Shown piece by piece: positions 1-11,430 of a stretch of 64,000 nt of DNA. This DNA is from Phalacrocorax aristotelis (Eukaryota; Chordata; Aves; Suliformes; Phalacrocoracidae). Within the stretch, counting starts at the first letter, position 1; each line of letters begins with the position of its first letter. A model generated the notes under the pieces. The model saw only the letters and a list, made by a program, of their open reading frames with translations, was not told where the DNA came from and did no database searches. The stretch is from positions 11,543,795-11,607,794 of the forward strand of contig NC_134280.1 of the NCBI RefSeq assembly GCF_949628215.1, written 5' to 3'. Position numbers and translations under genes: made by a program.

Positions 1-228
1 CTGCTCATGTCTTGCTGCTTTTAATCTGCTACAGATGCACGTCTTTTGATCTGGTCAGTGTTCATTTTTGTTAGTTTTCCGTGTATGTCTGGAAAAAAGT
101 GACTTTGGTTTTCTGTTCTGTTCTTGTACTGATACTGTTCAGTCAGTCAGCGTAAGGCTGGGGTAAGCATTTATATGCCACAGAGCTAACAACAGATGTT
201 CTTGCTTAAAGGTCATGCAAGCACTGAA

Positions 229-254
229 TATATGTGTGTGTGTATGTGTGTGTA
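229..254. repeat. GT microsatellite
   Basis: A short run of TG dinucleotides interrupted once by TATG. Confidence 0.85.
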
Positions 255-341
255 AGGTGGAATTCTTGGGGGATATCATAGTGATAGAGCAATGATGATT
301 TTTAAAAAAAGGAAACTGATGACATTTATTATCAAACTCTA

Positions 342-390
342 GATATACACACACAATACCTGTGTGTGTGTATATATATATATACACACT
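342..390. repeat. Compound AC/TG/AT microsatellite with hairpin potential
   Basis: A TACACACACA block is followed after a few bases by TGTGTGTGTA, an inverted pair, and then by an AT run and another ACAC. Together they can fold into a stem and are prone to length change. Confidence 0.8.
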
Positions 391-3077
391 TACCTATTAA
401 TAGGCCATATTTTGGTCCTAAATTACTTGACAGTGTCCCTTTTAGCATGGATCCTTGGATATGTTTTACCATTAATATAACAGACAATGAAGGAACCAGC
501 TTGTAATGGTATACTAATAATAGGCATTTACATTTTCTTCATTTGCTTTGAGAATGAATTAATCATGAATTACAAGGTTTGGGGAGGAGGATTAACCATA
601 TGTATCACTGTATGTTGGTTTACAAATAACAACATAATTTAAATTGGATGATAAAAGAACCATGTTTATGATCTTGTGTGTCCTAGTGTTGTCTTTAGGA
701 AAATTGTGTTTCAAGAAGAAAATAGGACAAGAAAGTATTAGTGTGAAATAACACTTGTACTATTTTTATATTGTAGTTGTCAATTTTTTGGATGACGGGA
801 GCTTTTCATTGTTAATTGAGAAGTACAGTAAAATCTTGCTAATTCGCTGACGGCTAATCAGAGCATCCAATAGGTTTATACATCCCTGATGGTCTCTTCC
901 CCACCTCTCTGCAATGGTCTAAAACGTACTGTAGCGAGGTCTCACCTTAGTAATGCTGTACTACTTCACCCAAGTATACTAGAGAATCCCTATTAGTATA
1001 CTGGGAGGTAGAAGGAGTATTGAAAACTAAATTACAGTTGTCAAAATAAATGAACAAAGTACATTTTGTGATGTGACATCCTTGCTTTTATTGCCTGCTT
1101 CTTCGCTATTTTCAAAATTGTCATTTGTAAAGGGTTTCTAAGGCATTGCTGCGAATTATTGGGGTTCTACTGTAACTTGGAGTTTATTCTAAAGTATTCA
1201 TGTTCTCCTGTGAAAACTTTCCACCTGGACAGATAACGTTATATTCATGCTTGTTCAGAATATTTTTATAGTATTTGTATCATATGTAGTAACTATTTGA
1301 AATGAACCAGAATATTTGGGTGAATCCACTCTGAATTTTGCAGCATTGGATTACTTTATATATGTATATTTGCTAACTAAATTTTCTTGGCTTTGAGAGC
1401 TTTGATTTTTATTCTTCTTTGTTTGCTTGTTTTAATATAATTACAAATCACAGGGAAAATCCTAATACTCCTGGGAATCCGTTTGGAAATGTTAACAGGC
1501 AGAAATACACTCATGCAGTCGGTACCAGTACACATGTGAACTTTCAAATTACATGGTTGGTACTGAAGCAAATGAATAACGTTACAGTTTCCTAGTGTTA
1601 AATGTTTTACTAAAATGAAGCCTTGTAACTTTGAAAGTTCATTCAGCTTACGATAATGCATGTTTATGTTAGGCATGTAATGCATTTAGCTAAAGCTCAC
1701 TTTGCAAAGGACAAGTACTAAGAAAGTATTACCGCTAATGACAAGACATGTCGTTAAGTTAAAATTTAAACTTTTGTTCAGTTTTAATTTGCTTTGTGTC
1801 AGGGAAATACATTTATAGTCGCTTTTGCTCTACTCGGCGTATAAAACCTTATGTTTCCTTTTTAAAATTACATCTTTTGGTAGGAAACACAAACTGAGGC
1901 AAGCAAACATTTCTAAGAGTTGTTTCTTGCTTTCCTTAATCCAATGGATGGAAAGGTAATATTGTGTAAACAACATTATTTTATTTTTTTATGCAATATC
2001 ATGCTGTAAATATGATTTATGAAATAAGGATGTACCTATGATTGAATCTTTGATTCTGCACAGCTAGAGTTTATATATAAATATAAATGTGTCTTGACAA
2101 TCAAGGACTATGTCAGTCTTCCTTTATGACGTTTCTTATTGTTATGCATTCCATTTGTTTGACTTGAGTATTTGTATTGTCTGTAAAGTATGTAATGTTT
2201 TTATAGCTTGTTTAAAAAACAAACAAAAAAGCCTGTAAATACATACGGACTGATCACAGTACCGCTCTGTTAGAAGGCATATGATGATGTACTGTTTGTA
2301 AGCAATAATACATGACAGTGCTAACTTTACAAGTAGCACAAGGATAAGTTCCAAAAATACCTTTGGGAGTTAATAGCCTTGTTTGAGTTAATGAATATTC
2401 TTAATCATTTTTTTATAAATAAATTCAAATGTCCTCCTGCTGGAGCATATAACATTGTTTACACAGCACAATTTCAGTCACAGAGGGGACAGTCTTTAGA
2501 TCTATGGCTTCATCCGTACACAGTTTGAGTAAGAAGTGAATGGCTTGGCTGCACTTCTGCAAGATGAGGAAGACTGCAAAAGTTGAATAGCTGTGTCTCT
2601 AAAGGATGAGAGATACTGTTCTGCTTCTGTGCTGATTCCTGACAATTCCTCTACTTAAATTTGGAGTCTTTTAAGTCCTGATACTGAACTGGTGAGACTT
2701 GGGCCTCCAGTACAAAGGAGTAGTTCTCTTCTTATCTCATATGCAGATAAACAGTGAGCTTACAAGTCACCTCTTCGTTTGAGTTGCGCATTTTTCAAAT
2801 TAGGAGCTATGAGATGGGTTTATTCCAATAAATAAACTAAATGTCAAACTTATAGTTTGAATTGAATAGGTATTAGACTGTACAGAGCAGCATAACTATT
2901 TGAACAGTCATCACTGCTTTAGAACCCCCACCCCAATTTATAAATGTATATGACCTACATTTTATAGAAAAAAATGTTTTTAAATGCTAGTCATTTATAT
3001 AATATGTGCTTTGAAGGATTTGCTAGTCCACTTCTGTCACTTTTAGTACACTGGTATCTTTTATATGTAATGTATGC

Positions 3078-3117
3078 TTTTTATTATTATTATAATATTA
3101 TTATTATTATTATTGTA
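3078..3117. repeat. ATT trinucleotide microsatellite
   Basis: Imperfect TTA/ATT trinucleotide repeats, slightly interrupted in the first third. Confidence 0.8.
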
Positions 3118-3254
3118 GTAAAGCATTTCAGTAGGAGGAATTTTGCAACAGTATGAGGGGTTGAAATTTTCATTGTCAGAAATGAATTATACTGGACTTT
3201 GTCTGTGTAGTCTTGTCTTTCTTTTAATGCTGTCTGGAAGGGAACTTGGTATTC

Positions 3255-3260
3255 AATAAA
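3255..3260 (+). terminator. Candidate polyadenylation signal AATAAA
   Basis: A canonical AATAAA sits at the end of the most 3'UTR-like stretch. Others at 2418, 2827 and 4421 are equally canonical, so the used site cannot be decided from sequence. Confidence 0.3.
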
Positions 3261-3748
3261 GCAAGTGACCTCCTTTTACTCTGAAGGCATACTATGTAGT
3301 GCTGAATTGGATGTGGAAATATGATGGATTTGAAGACAGAGAAATTAGTACAAAATCTAGTGTACAGAAGAAATTGTGTTACGAAAAACCTGATGATATA
3401 TATATTGGAACACTGTTACAGTGCATTTTCTGATATAGGGTTATTTTCCTGAAGTCCATATGCCTTCTTTGTATTTCAATTAATTAAAAAAATCTAGATA
3501 AATTTAGGATAATAGGTTTATTTCAATAATTATACAGTATTTCTTTATCCTACGACATCTATTCCGTCCCTTTAATATCAGACAAAAGACCGAGACCTGA
3601 ATTTCATCAGTAAAAGTATGTATATAGGTGAGAGGTGGTTTTGTAGGAACCTGAAAAGTATTGATTTGTGTATTCCTTATGTTTCTGACAGAAATCAGTA
3701 CGTGAGTCTGTCTTTATTCCTGTGAAATGAGGAATTCCCTGATATCAA

Positions 3749-3792
3749 GAGTGTGTGTGAGTGCGCGTGTGCGTGTGTGTGTATGTATGTAG
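3749..3792. repeat. GT/GC alternating purine-pyrimidine microsatellite
   Basis: Alternating GTGT and GCGC dinucleotides over about 40 bases, ending in GTATGTATG. Alternating purine-pyrimidine DNA of this kind can adopt the left-handed Z form. Confidence 0.8.
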
Positions 3793-6500
3793 ATACATGA
3801 AAGATGTTTAGGTCTCGTGGCAAAAATGATACAAGTATAAGAGGATTTAATGTAGTTCAACACCTCACACTTAATATGTAAAAGAAGCATTTAAATTTCA
3901 TAATTCAAAAAACACAAAAATAGTTTTGCAGGAAACAAAACTATTTGGATAGCAGGCTTGACCAAATGAATTTTTTTGGTTAAACTCGATATATTTTAAA
4001 TTATTCTATTTCTGCCTTTTTTTCTGCCCGAAAAGCAACTTAAAATATTTTGGGAGTTACTCTTCCTGTTCATTTGACTGTGAGTGTAATTTATGTCATG
4101 GTTTACAAAATGTGGCATGAAGGATTGGATTGTTTTATCTGTATAATACAGTGAAAGATTGCTTTTTTTTTTTACATAATCATGGTGGATGGTATTGTAT
4201 TCTTAGGATTGATTTTATTCATTAAGTGACTTATGAGTTTCAATTTTGACATTATTGTTTTCTTAATGGTTAACTTAGTCTTTTTGGGTTTATAATACCC
4301 TTCTATGTATTGTGATACTAAGGGAAGTTATGTTTTTGCTTTATTTTTAATTAAACTAATAGTTTGATAATTTATATTTGCAAATGATGCATTTTAAATG
4401 TGGTCACTTGCTGTTTGAAAAATAAAAATATAGAATACTGTTTTATGAATAGACTTAGCAGTATTTTTCATGTTAGAAAATTTCAAACAAAATCTGCTTT
4501 CTTAATGAGACAGATGAAGGCACGTGAAGATACGTATCGTTGTGCAAGAACTGAAGTGGATACTTTCAACGATTAAATGAAATCTTTAAATATTTTATTT
4601 GAGACATACAAAACGTATTTGGGTTTTCTTCTCCTTTGGATATCCTTCTTGCCTCCTTTGGTTATAGAAAACAATATCTGATCTTAACTTTAATGCTGGA
4701 AGGTTGCACTGGAATCACTTTAGTAGAAACACCTGGTATTAGACCAGGTTTCCTTTGTGATTTTTGTTTGTGCTAGAGGGAATTTTTCGGTGCCAGCAGC
4801 TCTTCATGTAAATGAGAAGCAGGAGTTTGATTTAATCTGAGTTGTAAGAAAGGTGAGCTTGATTACTCAAGTTTTCAAGTCTATTGGATAACTATATGAC
4901 ATGTGCGCACTAACTCTTTGTGTAGCGTGCGTAGTATACAGTGTTTGTTACATTTTTTTTCTGTCACTGGAGCAAATATTTTAAAAACATTGACGATCAC
5001 AGCATTTCTGCACTGACAGAACCAGAAATGTACCCCATGGCATTAATGACTGATAATTTAGTTTTCTTGCATTTATTTATTTATGTTAAAGGCATTGTTT
5101 CCCTTGAATCTCTTGGTAGGGCCCCTTCAGATAAAGACTTGATTTTTGTGAATCGTGTGGGTCTGTTGATCTTACCTTGTGTAGGAACAAGTTTTGTATA
5201 CGAAAATGTTAGAAGTCACACAATACCTTTTAAAGAGCAGAAAATCTAGTGAAGTTCAATGTAAGCCACAATCAGATGAGCACCGCAGAAAGAGCTGTGT
5301 GGGTGTAGGACATCAGTGGCTCCCCACGGAGTGGGTACAGCCCCACTCCTGGAGCCCGCAGGGTGGTCACCTGGCCGTTCTCCACCAGCCACCTCGGGAA
5401 GCCCCCTCTGAGGAGCGGTGTTTGCACAGAGCAGCTTTTCGCCTGACCTTAGCCTAAACCCCTTCTGAGGGTGTTTAACCCAGTTGACTGAATTTGCACG
5501 GTAGCAGAGAAAGGGCACGCACGAGCTTTGCTCTAGTGTCTTGCCCAGGGAACAGCAGCCCCGGCAGGGATGGCCGCACACAGCCGTGAGGCAGTAACAG
5601 ATTAGATCGGCACAGACGTTTCTGCAGGGACTGTCTGAAACTGGCCTTGGGAAGGCTGCCCTTGTTCAGTCCCTCTTAGCTGTGTGAGGCCATAGGCATT
5701 GCTGTCTCGTAGCGCCTTCATGTCCTTGTGAAGTAGGGCATGCATAGAGCAATATGATGGTATGGCTTTGTTTCACTGTTACTCTGTTGTGCATATTTTG
5801 GTATTGTTTTTAAAATAGCCTACCAAAAACTTAACGTGGTATGTTAACATCCAGCCACTAGAGTAACTACTTTTAATGGTTTCATGTTTAATAGTTTTAA
5901 ATTGTGGGGGCACTTTGCAGTATGCCTGAGGAAGCAGTGTCTGCGTACTCAGCCACCCTGCTTGTCTTTAGTTGCGGTGTGTCTGCTTACATTAGGTATG
6001 CTGATTTTTATTTGTTTGAATGATGTGGTGGAAATAAGAAATCAAAGCTGATAGTTTCTGCTTACTGACTTTCATGATTAAAATTGTCAAATAGTAATGT
6101 CATACTGAAAAGAAGATATTTTTCAATATTTTGATGTTAAAAACAATTTCGAGAACGTACATTTTGTGTTTAGTGAGAAAAATAATGCATTAAATTAGCT
6201 TTTCTTTTTGCTAGGAGAAGGAAACAAGTTCTCTGTTAAAATGACGGGTTGTTTGTTTAGGGAGTCGGAAAAAATCTCCCTGTCTGAAATTAATATTTTT
6301 CTTGCACTGCACAGGAGAAACTATTTTGTAGGTCCAGCACAGGCAGCAGATTATGAAGGTAGAGAGATTTGGACGTGGGTTGGTTTAGGGAGGTAGTCTG
6401 GAAGAGTGTCTGACTTCTTGGTTATCTTCTTCATTGCACTTGCCAAATCAACAGAAGATAGTTTCCTATAGAACATTGTCTGCTTTTTTGTCTGCTTTAG

Positions 6501-6612
6501 TTGCCAAGATACGGACTTTAAAGAAGAGAGCTTTCCACTGGAACAGGGGGTTAAAGCGGAGCCCATGTGTGTTGTCCTTTCAGAAGCCAGCAGCCCTGCC
6601 CTGGTCGCTCAG
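6501..6612 (+). other. Exon-like segment with good splice sites
   Basis: A T-rich tract ending TCTGCTTTAG (to 6500) precedes 111 bases open in one frame (37 codons beginning CQDTDFKEESFPLEQ), followed by a consensus donor CAG|GTAAGT. The translation contains a VKAEP block resembling a sumoylation site. I do not recognise the protein; it may be an alternative first exon, a non-coding RNA exon or chance. Confidence 0.2.
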
Positions 6613-8268
6613 GTAAGTTGCCTCCTCTGCAGCATCCTTCCCCTTGCACATCAGGGCTGGTCTTCAGGTTCATAACATCCCTGCTCCAGCATCTGCTCTG
6701 GCCTTTGAATTTCAAAGGCGGTCAAATGCATGCACATACGAGTCACGGGTAGAAATTAAATACGATGATTTGGTGAGGTTCCATCTTAAAATGTGTGTGC
6801 ACGCGTATCCTTTGCAGCCTAGCCAACTGCGCCACTTTTGCCAGTGTCGACAGCCATGCACATCATGCCAAAAGCACGGGATCCAGTTCTGCCCTCCTTT
6901 ATTTGTACTTACTTCTGGATGTTTGCTGGGCGTACAAGTAACTGCTGTATTTTCCACTTGGAGTCCGCCTCCCTGGGCAGCTCTACCTGTCTCGCGCAGC
7001 AGAGCCAAGGCATGTTGCTGCCTGATAATTGGACGCTGCTGCCTGCTGGTAGCAAAGTGGCTTGGCTTTTGTTTTGCCGCGGCTGCACCTTTCAAGCCTC
7101 TTGGCTACAAATGTGGGTACCTCGTCCCAAACCAAGCTTTGTGCTGGTATTTTTTGACATAGGTCAGCGCGTCGGCAGTAGCTTGTACGTAGCTGCCTTC
7201 ATTTTGAGGTGGTGAAATACCTTCTCGGCTGCGCAGCCTGAGAGAGGTAAGCTGGCCCAGCTATTGAAGTGCAAGCTGTGCCACTGAACACGTTAGTTTT
7301 CACTTTTATTTGCATACACGTTTTTGTCGTGGTCAGATGTGATCATTAGTGCCATTACAGAGCTTTTGTAACTGCTGTTAGATCAAAAACGCTAGCCTGG
7401 CCTAAGTGAAACCAAGAGGATTCCATTATTTTAGCAGTGTAACTTTTTTTTAAAAAAAACTGTGTTGTAGTATGAGTAACGGCTTTTCAAGATGTATAAT
7501 TTTTACACTCTGAAAGCTCGTCAGGAGCAGCACTTCCTTAATCAGTCTGTCTTGTCACGAGACAAATTGAGTCGCGTGAGATGATAAAGCAACAATGACG
7601 AATGTTGGGAATATGTTTGCGGCAGTTGCAAGGTAATCTCAGTGATGCAGTAATGTGTAAGAACAAAGTGGAGGATGTCATTGGAAGCTCAAAGGATGAC
7701 TTGTTTGTTTTCTCTGAAGACCTGTGCTTTCTTCCATTTGTCTTGCCAGACCCTGAAATCATCTTTGATATAAAACTAATTATAGACAGATCGGAACAGC
7801 CTAAGAAAGTTACAGCTGTGGGAACACAGATAAGCAGGTGTAAGGATACCAGTGTGCCAAAGCGATCTTTTCCCCCAAAACAGAAGTCAGAAAGGAGGAT
7901 TCTTTAAGACAATATTTGTTAGCTTAAAGGAAGGCGTCAGATCAAAGCAAACAGGGTGATCGGCCACCTAGTCAAATGCGTAGCTAGAGTGGGAGATGTT
8001 GCAGCTGCTTGAAAATGCGCCACGAGGACAGCGCGAGTTCCCCCATCGGCTACGGAAACGTCCTTTGGCACTGCTGGCTCTCACAGAGTCACTCTGTGGC
8101 GCCTGAAAGTCCATTTTAAGGAATTTTGAAACAAGAATGTTGTTTGTGGTGATGCTCAGGTGCTGTATCGATAACTGCTGTGTACACACGCTGAACAAAA
8201 TTAGGTAAAATGCATTTTAAAAGTGAAGTATTTTATAGTTTACAGCTGTGAGTGAACTTGAGCAGAAA

Positions 8269-8305
8269 AAGGAGTATGTTCATTTAGCCTAGGAACATAC
8301 TCCTT
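8269..8305. repeat. Perfect inverted repeat, 13-bp arms
   Basis: AAGGAGTATGTTC at 8269-8281 is exactly complementary to 8293-8305, with an 11-base loop. The arms are too short for a typical microRNA precursor, and no surrounding transposon ends are recognised. Confidence 0.85.
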
Positions 8306-10519
8306 ACGTGTAAGAGCACAGGGATCTAGGGTTTGTCTGTAGGCTTTGTAAAGGGTGCGCCGTGTGCGTACACGGACATCGGCTTGCGCGTTGCTGTGTT
8401 AGGGAAGACAGGTATGTCTGGCCATGATGAGGTATGTGATAATTAACAACCATTCTGCTAAGAATCAATCCTTTCCACGTTTCATGGGATTGTTCAGACG
8501 AGTGGACGTTTCAAGTTCACATCTTCTCTCACTGACTGACCTCAGTGCTGCTACATTCCATGTTTCTGGGGGCCGTGTTTGTATGTTTGACACCCCTGCA
8601 TTTTTCCCTTAACTGTTATATCCCACATAACCTTTTGTCACCTCTGTCACTCTCTTAAATCCATCACTGGACTCCATCCCCTGGAGCAGTTTCCACCGAG
8701 TGACACCATATGGACTATAGAAAGTCTTCTCAAATCACAGTTCAGGATGTCCGATTCTGATATTCGGGTCTGCCAGTCTTCGGACGGTCTGACAGTCCTG
8801 AGGACCTATGTAACTTGAGGGAAAGGATTCCTGCTGGTCTGTGGAACTCGCAGCGTTCATTGCTAGTCCTAAAGCACCCAAGAACTGGACTTCGATAAAA
8901 CAATTTTAACTTTTAGTTGCATTCCACCCCCCCTGCCTTTTCCTCCCAGTAGAGCTAAGGTACTCAGCATAAGGAGAGAGAATTTTTAATCAGGCTTTTT
9001 AAAACAACTTTCTCAGATGGTTTGTGATGGTTTTCCTGGAAGGTGGTGTAGACCTCAGAGTGGTGCAGAGGAAGGCTTGCATGAACACACTGGTGGCTGA
9101 GCAGCTGTGAGTCACGCAACCATCCCGAGCATGTGCTGGGGGAATTTGTACCATTCCACATCATCATGTATTTGTTGTGAGTAATCTAAGTTAGAGCCGC
9201 TTCTCTTGCATTCGGGTTACCTCTTTATTTTCAAAGCCTGTTCTTCAAAGGAAGCAAAGCGCTTTGCACACGACTGCCACTTGCTGATTGCCCTTGGAGA
9301 AGTGACGGCGTGTGTCAGTCTGTGGCTTTGCTCGCGTGCTGAGTATGGAAAAGCAGCCTGCTCCTCAGAAACGCACGCAGCCCCGCCGAAGGAGTGCTGC
9401 CCACTGGATTCTCTTGCCAAGAAGGAAAATGTTGAAAATTGGCATGACTTAAATAGGAGCAGTCGGAGACTGATGCCGAGCACTCCTGAAAGTGCTTTTT
9501 AACAGCAGTGCAATTAAAAACTGGACTAAGTGATTTTAATGTGTCAATGCGGTCCTTGAAAATACATTTTGCCATATTTCTGCAGTCGTTATTTCCAGTG
9601 GGGAGGCAGGATTTCCTAAAGGAGTGCTCAGCGGGGGGGGGCAGCGGCAACTGCCCCAAGGAACTTCTTTAGCTCTTGCTTAGTGTGCACGTGTGTGTAG
9701 GGGCAGATGCGCCTGCAGTCGAGCCACGGGACCCAGTCCTTACTGAATTGGTGACTCTTCACCAGTTCTGCAACAAATTAAGATACTTCAGGCTTTCCAC
9801 TGGCCCTCAAGGTGAGAGAATCTGGCTGAACCTGTTCCCTGGTAGTTGTAAAGAGTGTAAAGAGAAGGGAGCTGGAGGAGACCTTCTAAAATATTCCAGG
9901 AGTGGGATATCTTGGGGAGGTACCCGTGGATTTCCTCAGGCTTTATCCTCCTTTGAGAAGTTGTCTGTCTTCTCCAAACTCTTGCTTTCCTTTTCTGCCA
10001 CTCGCTCGTCCTTGCTGTTTCTGTCCAAGAGTGAAGGTGTGTTTACACTTCGCCTTTGCAGGACACACTGGGTAATCAAAGTGGATTTGTAAGATTACGG
10101 ATGTCGTATGGGTACTTTATTGAAAATTATGGTAAATGAGTCCTAATTCGTTTTTGCTTACTTCATTTTAGACGTAAATGAAGTCAGTGAATGCTATTCA
10201 AGCTCTAAGGAAGGGTGTCACACTTTGCATTTGATCCGATTTACACTGAGACTATCCCAAATTCGTGCCTTTAATTCAGATGGTGCTTTGTCTACGCAGG
10301 GCCACAGGGTTTCTTGGCAGCCCCAAACAGGGAAGTCACGCTGAAGGGAGTTCGTATTGAAACCAGGTTGCAACCGCTTCTACGCGGAATCGGAGTCGCG
10401 TGTCCCTGCGGCTGGCAGCCTTCCCTCCGGCTGAAACCCAGCAGCTACGACTTTTCTTTTTTTCTTTTTTTTGTTTTTGGTCAGACTCCTGAGAATTTCA
10501 GATTTAGTGGAACTCCGTC

Positions 10520-10818
10520 CTAAACCCGAACGGGCTCGCTTTCCTATGGCCGGCGACGCGCTGCCGGTCGCTTTGGCCCTGGAGTGGAAGGAGGACCCGG
10601 CGCGCTGCGGGGCGCGGGTGGGCTCTGCCGAGGGCACGCAGCAGGGCCGGGCAGGTAGGCGGGGGTCCCGCCGCCCAGGGCCTGCGCCGGGCCGGGCCCG
10701 GGGGGGCAGCGGTGCCCGGCGGACGTGGCACCGCCCGGGGCCGGCCCGCCGCGGGAGGCGGCGCCGCGGGAGGGCGGGCGAGGGGCCGCGGGAGGCGGGG
10801 AGGGCCCGGCGCCGCCAG
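10520..10818 (+). other. SLC12A8: Candidate non-coding exon 1 of SLC12A8
   Basis: A consensus splice donor, CAG|GTGAGT, ends a putative exon at 10818; a weaker one, GCAG|GTAGGC, ends at 10654, and CAG|GTACGG ends at 11441. The true 5' end cannot be seen, so the start given is the island edge. An ATG at 10546 opens a frame here but gives no in-frame fusion to the transporter, so this exon is treated as non-coding. Confidence 0.35.
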
Positions 10819-11002
10819 GTGAGTGGGGCCGGGGCGGCGGGGGGCTCTCGGGACCCCCCGGCGGGGCCGGGCCGGGGGGGAGCGGCCGAAGCGGCGGGGG
10901 CGCCCCGGGGCCGCGCAGGTGGCACCTGGCTTGGCTTCGCCCGCCGCTGCCTCCGGCCGGGGCGTCCGGTAGCTCCGGGGCGGGGGGGCTGCCAAACAGG
11001 TG

Positions 11003-11430
11003 AAAGAAAAGCTACCAAATAAAAAGGTGGTGGGGGCAAAACAAAAAAGGCAAAAGAAAAAGCAAAAATAAGGGGGGGAAAAAAGGCGAGAAAAAGCAAA
11101 GGGAAAAAAAGAAGCAAGAAAATCAGAAAAAGGCAGAGAGAAAAGAGCAAAAAAAAAAGTAAAAAAGGGGAAAGAGAAAAAGGCAAAAGAAAAGCAAAAA
11201 ATGCAAATAGCACAAGGAAAAGCAAAAAGGGGAAAGCAAAAAAAGGAGAAAAAAGTAAAAAAAAAGGCAAAAGCAAAAAAGGTAAAAAGCAAAAAAGGAA
11301 AAAAGAAAAACAAAATGAAAGCAAAAAAGGAAAAAGAAAAGCAGAAAAAAGAAGGCAAAAAAGGGAGAGAAAAACTTCAAAAAAAGAGAAAAGAAAAGAA
11401 AAAAAAAGAAAAAGGCGGGGGAGGGAAGGA
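11003..11430. repeat. A-rich low-complexity tract inside the CpG island
   Basis: For about 420 bases the plus strand consists almost entirely of A and G with scattered single C, built on irregular repeats of units such as GGCAAAA, AGCAAAAA and GGAAAAAG; T is nearly absent. It interrupts the CpG island just downstream of the candidate exon 1. The long lysine-rich (plus) and phenylalanine-rich (minus) reading frames here are products of this composition. Confidence 0.85.

Larger units (their letters stand above)
1..4600 (+). other. Gene-free AT-rich region, probably the long 3'UTR of the upstream neighbour
   Basis: No coding exon is visible. The plus strand is T-rich with many ATTTA and TTTTTA motifs and AATAAA hexamers at 2418, 2827, 3255 and 4421, which resembles a long 3'UTR read on the plus strand. 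In amniotes ZNF148, which has a multi-kilobase 3'UTR, precedes SLC12A8 in the same orientation, so this is probably its 3' end; that assignment rests on synteny, not on a recognised sequence. It also contains GT/AT microsatellites. Confidence 0.4.
4600..10519. other. Intergenic region, no recognised gene
   Basis: No protein family is recognisable on either strand. Open frames such as 7602-7907 and 9676-10092 (plus) have no similarity I know and no supporting context. The stretch holds a perfect hairpin at 8269-8305, an exon-like segment at 6501-6612 and GC-richer patches at 5250-5580 and 6560-7250. Distal promoter elements of SLC12A8 may lie here, but none is identifiable by eye. Confidence 0.5.

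Noticed and set aside
6644..7162. 172-residue plus-strand frame upstream of the promoter
   Set aside because: No recognised family. Competing frames of similar length cover the same bases on both strands.
7602..7907. 101-residue plus-strand frame containing a PDPEIIFDIKLIIDRSEQP stretch
   Set aside because: The composition looks protein-like, but there is no family match I know, no splice context and no poly(A) signal close by. Left as chance unless transcripts show otherwise.
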